From: Kribbella jiaozuonensis
Lineage (GTDB): Bacteria; Actinomycetota; Actinomycetes; Propionibacteriales; Kribbellaceae
Reading direction: 5' to 3'
DNA: 64,000 nucleotides
NCBI RefSeq assembly: GCF_005233875.1
Contig: NZ_SZPZ01000005.1
Coordinates: 186,001 to 250,000 of the forward strand
The notes beneath the pieces were generated by a model. That model made no database searches, had not been told where the DNA came from, and was given only the letters and a program-made list of their open reading frames with translations. Both the position numbers and the translations under genes were made by a program. Every line of letters begins with the position of its first letter. Position 1 is the stretch's first letter. Below are positions 54,747 to 61,975 of the stretch, piece after piece.

Positions 54747-55546
54747 CCGAGTACGCGGCCGGTCGGCTCGTGACCGTTGACCCTGCCGACGGCGGCCGCT
54801 GGACCTCTCTCCAACTGGCCGGTCGGGAGTGGCTCTGGCCCGGCCCCGGCCTTGTCAGCGGCTCCCGGGCCGGCTTCGCGACCTTCATCGACGCCGGCGG
54901 ACTCGACGAGTGCCTCCCCACCGTGCGCGGCACCCCGGACCACGGCAGCCTCTGGAACCAGCCGTGGGACGGCTCCGTGGAGTACGACGGTGCGGTGTTG
55001 ACCCGCGCCTTCACCCCCGGCACCGACACGCTGACCGTCGACTACCGCCTCGAAACAGCCCCGGGCTACCGGTTCATCTGGGCAGCACACGCATTGCTCG
55101 ACTGCGCCGCCGGAGCAGTCATCTCCGCGCCACCCGGGACCGAATGCAGGTTGTATCCGGAGGCAGCCACGCTCCTCCCGTGGGCCTGGCCCGACGACGC
55201 ACCCTGGGTGACAGCCGGCTGGCCGACTCCCCTCGACCTCTCGATGTACGGCGAGTCCGACGGCACCGCAGCCGGTGCCGTACTGGTGGACTGCCCAACG
55301 ATCTCGGTCCGCGATCGCGGCGCAGAGCTGACCATGACATTGAGTTGCCCGGGGCAACCAGTCTCCACCGCGTTGTGGCGGAACCAGGGCGGCTTCCCGG
55401 CCGATGCGCCGTACCGGAGTCTGGGTGTCGAGCCGATGCTCGGCCGGGTGTTCGACCTCGCGGAGGCCGGGCCGGACGATGCTGCGGTTGTGCCGGAGAG
55501 CGGTGAGCTGGCCTGGCGGCTCACGTTGTCCGCCAGGCCAGTGTGA
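54740..55546 (+). CDS. Aldose 1-epimerase-like protein
   Basis: 268-residue protein of the galactose mutarotase-like fold ('GRWTSLQLAGREWLWPGPGL', 'GGLDECLPTV', 'DHGSLWNQPWDG', 'LGVEPMLGRVFDLAEAG'). It keeps the early His of the mutarotase core (PDHGSLW) and a late Glu (GVEPM). In this operon it could equilibrate galactose anomers for the dehydrogenase. The ATG lies within the dehydratase stop (ATGGTGA). A DUF-type relative without mutarotase activity is possible. Confidence 0.7.
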   Translation: MVTEYAAGRLVTVDPADGGRWTSLQLAGREWLWPGPGLVSGSRAGFATFIDAGGLDECLPTVRGTPDHGSLWNQPWDGSVEYDGAVLTRAFTPGTDTLTVDYRLETAPGYRFIWAAHALLDCAAGAVISAPPGTECRLYPEAATLLPWAWPDDAPWVTAGWPTPLDLSMYGESDGTAAGAVLVDCPTISVRDRGAELTMTLSCPGQPVSTALWRNQGGFPADAPYRSLGVEPMLGRVFDLAEAGPDDAAVVPESGELAWRLTLSARPV

Positions 55547-55548
55547 TG

Positions 55549-57339
55549 TCACCCGAGCGGCAGATCGAGTACGGCGTTCGGCACCGTCGTGCTGTTGGTG
55601 GTGCGGATGCTGTTGAGCTCGGTCGCCGTCAGCGCGCGTTTGTAGAGGCGGACCTCGTCCATCGAGCCGTCGAAGTGATGAGCGCCGTCCAGCCGTTGGC
55701 CGACATACATCTTGAACGGGCGGCCGGGGCTGACCGAGCCGCTCGGTGCGGTGGCGCTCGCGGCCTGGGTGCCGTCGATCCAGATCGAGAGCGTGCCGGC
55801 TTTGCGTTGCAGGGCGACGTGGTGCCAGGCGTTGTCGTTGTACGCCTTCGTCGTCTGCACGGCCGCGGTGTTGCCGCCGGTCGTGATCAGGCCCCGGATC
55901 CGGCTGTCCGCGGGCTCGGCCCGCAGCCAGAACTGGGAGAACTCGTTGATGTTGTAGCCCCAGAAGATGGCCTGCGGGGTGGTGCTGGCGCCGTACTTGA
56001 TCCACGCCATCGCGGTGAAGTCACCCGCGCCGACGGCCAGCGCCTCGGCATACGGGAGCTGGAGCGCATCATCGGTGCCGTCGAAGTCCCGCGCCTGCCC
56101 GTACTTGCCGGGTACGACTGTCGGCCCGCCGCGCAGGTAGCTGTCGTTGTGCAGCCCGGACACATCCGGGGTCGTCGCGCCGAGGGGTGCGTCCGGGTGG
56201 CCGATGTCGTTCTCGGTGAAGCGGGCGAAGCGGATCTGGTCGCGCGCGTCGACCGTACCGCCCTCGTACAGCAGGCCGATCTCGCCGGTGTCGAGGATCG
56301 CCATATCGGAGTACCCGGACCAGTCGCTGGTGATTCGGGTGCCTTCGGCAACGGTCTGCCAGGTCTTGCCCTCGTCGAAGCTCGACCGGATCGTCATGTA
56401 CCGGCGCCGATCCGGATCCGCCGGCGACGCGAACAGGATCCGGTTGTACCTGTCACCCTGGTCGACGGCCCTAAGCCGTTGCAGCGACCCCTGTACGACG
56501 GGTGTGGTCAGACCGGCGATCGTCGCGAACGGCGCGGCGAACGTCTCCCCGCCGTCGTTGCTGACCGCGGCCATCCGGCTGGCTCCCGACGTACCGGCGT
56601 TGTTGCGGGCACCGGCGTACACACCGCCGTCGACCTTCTCGACCACGCTGATCTCCTGCGGCGTCGCGTCCGACCGGAGATCGGTCCCGCCCTTGTGCCA
56701 CGTGTCGCCGTGGTCGTCGCTGTAGACGAGCTGACCGGCGTTCTTGCCGGCGCCGTTGTCGTAGTTCGTACCCGCCACGAGGCGCCCAGCGTGCGCGCCG
56801 CGGGTGAGCTGGATGCCGTGCACGGGACCGGTCGCGTACCAGCCCCAGGCCGGGTCGTCGATCTGGTCGCCGATGTTCTTTGCCTTGCTCCAGGTCTTCC
56901 CGTCGTCGTCACTGAACTGGACGTACGGCGTCCGCGGGCGGGTCGTCGTACCTGGATCCATCGTGCTCAGCAGCACGATCCGGCCGGTCTCGTAGTCCAC
57001 GATCGGGGCCGGGTTGCCGCGGGTCGCAACGGCATTCGGATCGGTGTCGGTTCCGGACAGTACGGTCTGGGTCGCCGACCAGGTGCGGCCGTCGTCCTCG
57101 GAGCGGCGCAGGACCAGGTCGATCTCCTGGGAGTCCGCGCACCACGCACGCCGGGCCTCGGCGAACGCGAGCAGCGTCCCCGCCTTGGTCTTCACGATCG
57201 CGGGGATGCGGTAACAGCCGTAGCCGGCGTCTCCTTTGTTGAAGAGCACGGTCTGGGTGATGGCCGCTTGGGCTTGCGGCGCCTGAATGCTGAGCACGAC
57301 CAGGGCGAGGGCCGTCAGCAGGAGTTTGAGCTTGGGCAT
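55549..57339 (-). CDS. Secreted GH33 sialidase with LamG domain
   Basis: 596-residue secreted enzyme. Signal peptide about 1-26, then the six-bladed sialidase propeller: RIP motif at residues 44-46 and Asp boxes 'SEDDGRTW', 'SDDDGKTW', 'SDDHGDTW' and 'SNDGGETF', followed by a C-terminal LamG/concanavalin domain (about 435-596). It should release terminal sialic acid. ATG start with AGGAGG nine bases upstream. No sialic acid uptake or catabolic gene is in the window, so it may simply unmask galactose residues for the neighbouring system (inference). Confidence 0.88.
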   Translation of the reverse strand: MPKLKLLLTALALVVLSIQAPQAQAAITQTVLFNKGDAGYGCYRIPAIVKTKAGTLLAFAEARRAWCADSQEIDLVLRRSEDDGRTWSATQTVLSGTDTDPNAVATRGNPAPIVDYETGRIVLLSTMDPGTTTRPRTPYVQFSDDDGKTWSKAKNIGDQIDDPAWGWYATGPVHGIQLTRGAHAGRLVAGTNYDNGAGKNAGQLVYSDDHGDTWHKGGTDLRSDATPQEISVVEKVDGGVYAGARNNAGTSGASRMAAVSNDGGETFAAPFATIAGLTTPVVQGSLQRLRAVDQGDRYNRILFASPADPDRRRYMTIRSSFDEGKTWQTVAEGTRITSDWSGYSDMAILDTGEIGLLYEGGTVDARDQIRFARFTENDIGHPDAPLGATTPDVSGLHNDSYLRGGPTVVPGKYGQARDFDGTDDALQLPYAEALAVGAGDFTAMAWIKYGASTTPQAIFWGYNINEFSQFWLRAEPADSRIRGLITTGGNTAAVQTTKAYNDNAWHHVALQRKAGTLSIWIDGTQAASATAPSGSVSPGRPFKMYVGQRLDGAHHFDGSMDEVRLYKRALTATELNSIRTTNSTTVPNAVLDLPLG

Positions 57340-57358
57340 GGGCGGATGCCTCCTGAAA

Positions 57359-57382
57359 GTAAACAACGGGGCGGTTGTTCAC
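57359..57382 (-). promoter_or_regulatory. Palindrome upstream of the sialidase gene
   Basis: Arms GTAAACAAC (57359-57367) and GTTGTTCAC (57374-57382) form a 9-bp inverted repeat with one mismatch and a 6-base centre, 20 bases upstream of the start codon. Likely operator overlapping the transcription start. Confidence 0.5.
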
Positions 57383-57423
57383 TTAGTAATTTAGCCACAG
57401 ATCAGCCGTCTCGAACAGAGCTC

Positions 57424-57459
57424 ATAGGACGTCCTATTTCTGAATCGATCACCTAGGTT
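57424..57459 (+). promoter_or_regulatory. Palindromic operator and -10 of the aldolase-kinase operon
   Basis: ATAGGACGTCCTAT (57424-57437) is a perfect 14-base palindrome of the GntR-operator style. TAGGTT (57454-57459) lies seven bases before the aldolase ATG, indicating a leaderless promoter; the palindrome would cover the -35 region. Confidence 0.6.
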
Positions 57460-57466
57460 GGAGACC

Positions 57467-58087
57467 ATGGACCTGCTTGCCGAACTCCGGAACCGGAAGC
57501 TGCTCGCGATCATCCGGGCGGACGGGGCGGATACCGCGCTCGCCTGCGTCGAGACGCTCGTCGAGGCCGGTGTCACCGCGCTGGAGATCTCGCTGACGAC
57601 GCCGGGCGGGGTCGAGGCGATCGCCAAGGCGCGTTCGCAGTACGACCCGCACATCTTGATCGGCGCCGGGACGGTCGTGACCGCGGCGCAGGCTGACGAG
57701 GTCGCCGCGGCTCGGGCCGGCTTCGTCGTCACTCCGGCGATCACGCGTGGTGCCCATCGTGCGGTTCAGCTCGGTCTGCCGCTTCTCTGCGGTGCGCTGA
57801 CGCCGACGGAGGTTGTCGCCGCGCTGGATCTCGGCGCGACTGCGGTGAAGATCTTCCCGGCGAAGCTGCACGGTCCCGGGTACTTCAGCGAGCTCCGGGC
57901 CCCGCTCCCGGACGCACCGCTGATCGCCGTCGGCGGGGTCGATGCGCAGTCCGCGCCGAAGTACCTCGCCGCCGGAGCGCTTGCGGTCGGCGTTGGATCG
58001 CCGCTGCTGGGCGACGCAGGCATCGGCGGATCGTTGGCCGAGCTCGCGATTCGGGCGAGCACGTTCCGCACTGAGCTCGGGGTCTAG
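57467..58087 (+). CDS. KDPG/KDPGal aldolase
   Basis: 206-residue class I aldolase of the KDPG family. Schiff-base Lys128 in 'AVKIFPA', Glu40 in 'LEISLTTPG', Arg17 in 'IIRADG' and 'GAGTV' phosphate-loop residues are intact. It would cleave 2-keto-3-deoxy-6-phosphogalactonate (or -gluconate) to pyruvate and glyceraldehyde-3-phosphate. Followed by a sugar kinase after nine bases. The KDPGal role is inferred from the DgoD-like enzyme 2.7 kb away. Confidence 0.88.
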   Translation: MDLLAELRNRKLLAIIRADGADTALACVETLVEAGVTALEISLTTPGGVEAIAKARSQYDPHILIGAGTVVTAAQADEVAAARAGFVVTPAITRGAHRAVQLGLPLLCGALTPTEVVAALDLGATAVKIFPAKLHGPGYFSELRAPLPDAPLIAVGGVDAQSAPKYLAAGALAVGVGSPLLGDAGIGGSLAELAIRASTFRTELGV

Positions 58088-58096
58088 GAGTCACTC

Positions 58097-59029
58097 ATGA
58101 CCGATGTGCTGACCTTCGGTGAAACGATGGTGTCCGTACGGACTGCGCGGCCGATGCGGCTGGGCGGCGACGCGCATCTGTCGATCGCCGGATCCGAGAG
58201 CAACGTCGCGATCGGCGTCGCCCGGCTCGGGCACGACGCTGCCTGGTTGAGTGCCGTAGGCAACGATGAGCCCGGTCGGCTGATCCAGCGGACGCTGCGC
58301 GCCGAGAACGTCGACACGACGTACCTGCGGTTCTCGGACGACTCGTTCACCGGCTTCATCGCCTTCGACCAGCCGTCGCACGACATCACCCGGGTGAGCT
58401 ACCACCGCCGCGGCTCGGCCGCGTCCACGCTGACACCCGCTGAAGCCACAGCGGCCATTGCTACGGCGACGCCGACTCTGCTCCATGTCACGGGCATCAC
58501 TCCGGCCCTCTCCGACACGGCTCGCGCTGCGACGCTGGCCGCCGTACGCGCGGCATCCGCTGCAGGCACTCAGGTCTCACTGGACGTGAACTACCGCGCC
58601 CGCCTCTGGTCCCGCCCTGAAGCAGCCGCCGCCATCCGCGAACTCCTTCCCCACGTCGACACGATCTTCGCCTCCGACGACGAACTTGATCTCCTCACCG
58701 ACGCCTCCGACCCGATCGCCGACCTGCTCCAGTCCGTCGACCAGGTCGTCGTCACCGCCGGCGGCAAGGGCGCCTGGGCACACTCCGCCGAAGGCACCAT
58801 CCACCGCCCCGCCTTGCCGGTCACCGTCATCGACAGCATCGGCGCCGGCGACGCCTTCGTCTCCGGCTACCTCTCGGCCACCCTCGACGGACTACCCGTA
58901 GAAGCCCGCCTCGAACGCGCCGCCACGTCCGGCGCCTTCTGCGTCACGGCGTACGGCGACTGGGAATCCCTCCCGACGCGCACCGACCTGACCCTGCTGG
59001 CTCACGCCCAGGGCACCGCGCTTCGCTAG
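58097..59029 (+). CDS. PfkB family sugar kinase, candidate KDG/KDGal kinase
   Basis: 310-residue ribokinase-family enzyme. 'FGETMVSVR...GSESNVAIGVARLG' at the N-terminus and 'DSIGAGDAF' (anion hole and catalytic base Asp) near residue 253 define the PfkB fold. Kinases beginning 'LTFGETMV' and encoded with KDPG aldolase usually phosphorylate 2-keto-3-deoxygluconate or -galactonate. GGAG precedes the ATG. Its stop overlaps that of the convergent HTH gene. Confidence 0.85.
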   Translation: MTDVLTFGETMVSVRTARPMRLGGDAHLSIAGSESNVAIGVARLGHDAAWLSAVGNDEPGRLIQRTLRAENVDTTYLRFSDDSFTGFIAFDQPSHDITRVSYHRRGSAASTLTPAEATAAIATATPTLLHVTGITPALSDTARAATLAAVRAASAAGTQVSLDVNYRARLWSRPEAAAAIRELLPHVDTIFASDDELDLLTDASDPIADLLQSVDQVVVTAGGKGAWAHSAEGTIHRPALPVTVIDSIGAGDAFVSGYLSATLDGLPVEARLERAATSGAFCVTAYGDWESLPTRTDLTLLAHAQGTALR

Positions 59030-59553
59030 TCCTCGACGGGAAAGAGAATCGGGCTGAGCAGATACCGCGATCGGCCCGGGGCAGCTTCGTTCGACAGGGC
59101 CGGCAGGATCGCTGACCGCATGCCTTCGATCAGTTGGTGTAGCTCTTCCTTGCTGAGCCAGATGCCGTGCTGGCGATAGCCCACGAGATCCGTGAGCGGA
59201 TCCGCGTCCTCGTGATCGAGGTACGTGTTGAACTCGGCCACCAGCGCGGCCATCGCGACGGCGAAGGCACGCCGATGATCGTCGGCGGTCAGCTGCTCGA
59301 GCTGTTCCGGCGTGATCGACGCACGCTCCTGCCGCAGGCGGAAGCGGCGTTCGACAGCGCCGCGGACCCGGCGCTCCTCGGCGACCTCGAGGATGCCGCC
59401 CTCGGCGAGCAGCTCGACGTGGCGGTACAGCGTCGCCTTCGAAACGTCGCCGATCCGCTCACCCAGCTCGCCGGTCGTCAGCTGCCGGCCGCCGCGCAGC
59501 GCGTGGACGATCCGCAACCGCACCGGATGTCCCAGCAGCTCCAAAGGATCCAT
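59026..59553 (-). CDS. ArsR-like winged-helix regulator
   Basis: 175-residue protein. The N-terminal winged helix (about 1-75: 'DPLELLGHPVRLRIVHAL...TTGELGERIGDVSKATLYRHVELLAEGGILEVAEER') resembles the HTH_20/ArsR group; the C-terminal region is helical and may bind a ligand or dimerise ('GIWLSKEELHQLIEGMRSAIL'). Divergent from an alpha/beta hydrolase gene with a palindrome between, so it probably controls that hydrolase. Confidence 0.82.
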   Translation of the reverse strand: MDPLELLGHPVRLRIVHALRGGRQLTTGELGERIGDVSKATLYRHVELLAEGGILEVAEERRVRGAVERRFRLRQERASITPEQLEQLTADDHRRAFAVAMAALVAEFNTYLDHEDADPLTDLVGYRQHGIWLSKEELHQLIEGMRSAILPALSNEAAPGRSRYLLSPILFPVED

Positions 59554-59578
59554 GGCAGAACGATCTCATGCCGTGATA

Positions 59579-59601
59579 CCTTTCTCAAATACTGAGAAAG
59601 G
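59579..59601. promoter_or_regulatory. Palindromic operator between regulator and hydrolase
   Basis: Perfect 9-bp arms CCTTTCTCA (59579-59587) and TGAGAAAGG (59593-59601) with a 5-base centre. It lies 26 bases upstream of the regulator ATG and ends eight bases before the hydrolase ATG. Its AAAGG also serves as the hydrolase ribosome site. Confidence 0.65.
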
Positions 59602-59609
59602 TAGTGCCG

Positions 59610-60512
59610 ATGACCGCCTGGACTCCCCCGCCGTACGCCGATCCGACCGCCTTCACCGAGCAGGACCTCGTCCTCGAAGCGGCCGGCCAGACGGTGCCTG
59701 GCACCCTCACGCTCCCGCCCCACCCGTCAGTCGGCGTCGTACTGCTCGCCGGCGGCGGCCCGTTCGACCGCGACGAGACCAGCGGACCGAACAAGCCGTT
59801 GAAGGATCTCGCCTGGGGCCTGGCCACGCAGAGCATCGCCGTACTGCGCTTCGACAAGCTGACCGCGAACCGTCCCGAAGCGATGGCAGCGCCCGGCTAC
59901 ACGATGACCGCGGAATACCTGCCGCACGCGACGGCCGCCGTACGCAAGCTGGCCGAACACGTCGACCGGGTCTTCCTCGTCGGTCACAGCATGGGCGGCA
60001 AGGTCGCACCGAAGATCGCCGCAGAGGAGCCGATGGTCGCGGGCCTGGTGATCATGGCCGGGGACACGCAGCCAATGCACCACTCCGCCGTCCGCGTGAT
60101 GAAGTACCTCGCCGAAACCGGGGCCGTCCCGCCCGAGACTGTCGCGCTCTTCGAGCGGCAGGCGGCCGTCGTCGACAGCCCCGACCTCTCCCCCGACACC
60201 CCGCTGACAGATCTCCCGTTCGGCATGCCGGCGTCATTCTGGCTGGACCTTCGCGAGTACGACGCCGTCGCCACCGCGGCGAAGCTCGACGTACCGATCC
60301 TCGTCCTGCAAGGCGGTCGCGACTACCAGGTCACCGTCGCCGACGATCTCCCTGCCTGGCGCGACGGCTTACCCAACGCCACCGTCAAGATCCTCGACGC
60401 CGACAACCATCTGTTCTTCGCGGGCAGTGGTCCATCGACGATGGCCGACTACCAGGTCCCCGGGAATGTGGACCCTGTAGCCGTCAGCACCATCGTCGAC
60501 TGGTTGCCTTAA
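59610..60512 (+). CDS. Alpha/beta hydrolase
   Basis: 300-residue hydrolase with the nucleophile elbow G-H-S-M-G-G, acid Asp in 'LQGGRDYQV' and His in 'DADNHLFF'. The oxyanion region 'LLAGGGPFDRDET' resembles the dienelactone-hydrolase/BAAT-like group that acts on esters. The regulator divergent from it and the operator suggest inducible use. ATG with AAAGG eight bases upstream; a GTG two codons earlier is possible. Its stop overlaps that of the histidine kinase. Confidence 0.85.
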   Translation: MTAWTPPPYADPTAFTEQDLVLEAAGQTVPGTLTLPPHPSVGVVLLAGGGPFDRDETSGPNKPLKDLAWGLATQSIAVLRFDKLTANRPEAMAAPGYTMTAEYLPHATAAVRKLAEHVDRVFLVGHSMGGKVAPKIAAEEPMVAGLVIMAGDTQPMHHSAVRVMKYLAETGAVPPETVALFERQAAVVDSPDLSPDTPLTDLPFGMPASFWLDLREYDAVATAAKLDVPILVLQGGRDYQVTVADDLPAWRDGLPNATVKILDADNHLFFAGSGPSTMADYQVPGNVDPVAVSTIVDWLP

Positions 60513-61975
60513 GCAAGCAGCGCCGGGTCGGACTCCAGCTCGCGTTCGGGATCGAGCGGAAGCACGATCTTGAACACCGTCCGGCCGGGCTCGGACTCGA
60601 CCCGCAGATCGCCGTGGTGCTTCTTCACCACGATGCGCCAGGAGATGTCGAGCCCCAGACCGGTGCCCTCGCCGATCGGCTTGGTGGTGAAGAACGGCTC
60701 GAAGATCCGCCGCCGGATCTCCTCCGGGATCCCCGGGCCGGTGTCGCCGATCTCGACGACCGCGTAGGCGCCGTCCTTCCGGGTCCGGATCGTCAGCGTC
60801 CCGGATCCGCCCATCGCGCTGACCGCGTTGTCGATGATGTTCGTCCACACCTGGTTGAGCTCGGCGGCGTACGCCGGGATCTGCGGCAGCTCGGGATCGA
60901 AGTCCTTCACCACCTCGTACCCCTGCAACTTGCCCGACATCATCACCAGCGTCGACTTCAGCAACTCCCGAAGATCGACGGTCTGGTACGGCGCGCGGTC
61001 GATCTGCGAGTACTGCTTGGCAGCACCAACGAGTGTCGAGATGCGCGTGACCGAGTCGTCGATCTCGTTCATCAGCGATTCGGTGTCGATCGTGTACATC
61101 AACCACCGCACCGCACCTTCGAGGTACTTCGGGCCGACGGCCGTCAGCACCTCCTCCATCCACGGCACGTCCAGCCCGGCCGCCGCCAGCACCGGCGCGA
61201 TGTCCCAGCTGGCCTGGACGTCGTGGTCGTCCAGCCAGTCGGTCAGCGCGTCCTCGCGGTCGGACAGCTCCATCGGCGGGACGTCTTTGTCCTTGTTCTT
61301 GTCGAGCCGCTCGACCGCGTCGTCCTGGAGCGCGACGATCTGGTGCAGCTTGGTCGCGTCCAGCGTGCCGTCGGCGAGCATGGCCAGCTTCGACCGCATC
61401 CCGGAGACCCGCTGCCGCAGAGTGGCCGCGGCCCGGACCGCCGCGGCGGCCGGGTTGTTCAGCTCGTGGGTCAGGCCGGCGGACAACGAACCGAGGGCGA
61501 GCAACCGCTCGCGCTCCCCCAGGGTCTCGTTGGTCCGGCGCATACCCATCACGAAGCCCTCGATCAGGTGCACCGCCATCGGGAACCAGGTGTTCATCAT
61601 CGTCGCCATCGTCTCGGCGCTGATGACGAAGAACTCCGACGGCCGGGTCACCTGCATCGTCGCGGTGTACGACTTGTGGTCGTTGGCGCCGAAGAACGCG
61701 TTGAACGCGCCCGAGTACACCCCGCGCTGGCCGGTCCGGTTGATCTCGACCAGCTCACCGTGCGACAGCTTGCAGAGCCGGATCTCCCCGGTGATCAGGA
61801 CGTAGCAGCAGGTCGCCTCGTCCCCCTCGTTGAAGACGATCCCGTCGTCCCAGCTCTCGACGTACCCGGCCTCGGACAGCCATTGCAGCTGCTCGTCGGT
61901 GAGGCTCTCGAAGAGGAACAGCGTGCGCAGCTCGTCGGGAGTCAGCCGCCGCGGCTCCACAGCTTGGTCAGTCAT
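60509..61975 (-). CDS. Cyclic-nucleotide-sensing histidine kinase
   Basis: 488-residue soluble kinase. A cyclic-nucleotide-binding domain (about 20-135, 'LITGEIRLCKLSHGELVEINRTGQRG') is followed by a phosphoacceptor region with His170 in 'AGLTHELNNPAAAA' and an HATPase domain with N box 'NQVWTNIIDNAVSAM', G1 'IGDTGPGIP' and G2 'GEGTGLGLDIS'. No membrane segments. Its start overlaps the stop of the receiver-flavoenzyme gene (TGATG), so the two form a two-component pair. Confidence 0.88.
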   Translation of the reverse strand: MTDQAVEPRRLTPDELRTLFLFESLTDEQLQWLSEAGYVESWDDGIVFNEGDEATCCYVLITGEIRLCKLSHGELVEINRTGQRGVYSGAFNAFFGANDHKSYTATMQVTRPSEFFVISAETMATMMNTWFPMAVHLIEGFVMGMRRTNETLGERERLLALGSLSAGLTHELNNPAAAAVRAAATLRQRVSGMRSKLAMLADGTLDATKLHQIVALQDDAVERLDKNKDKDVPPMELSDREDALTDWLDDHDVQASWDIAPVLAAAGLDVPWMEEVLTAVGPKYLEGAVRWLMYTIDTESLMNEIDDSVTRISTLVGAAKQYSQIDRAPYQTVDLRELLKSTLVMMSGKLQGYEVVKDFDPELPQIPAYAAELNQVWTNIIDNAVSAMGGSGTLTIRTRKDGAYAVVEIGDTGPGIPEEIRRRIFEPFFTTKPIGEGTGLGLDISWRIVVKKHHGDLRVESEPGRTVFKIVLPLDPERELESDPALLA

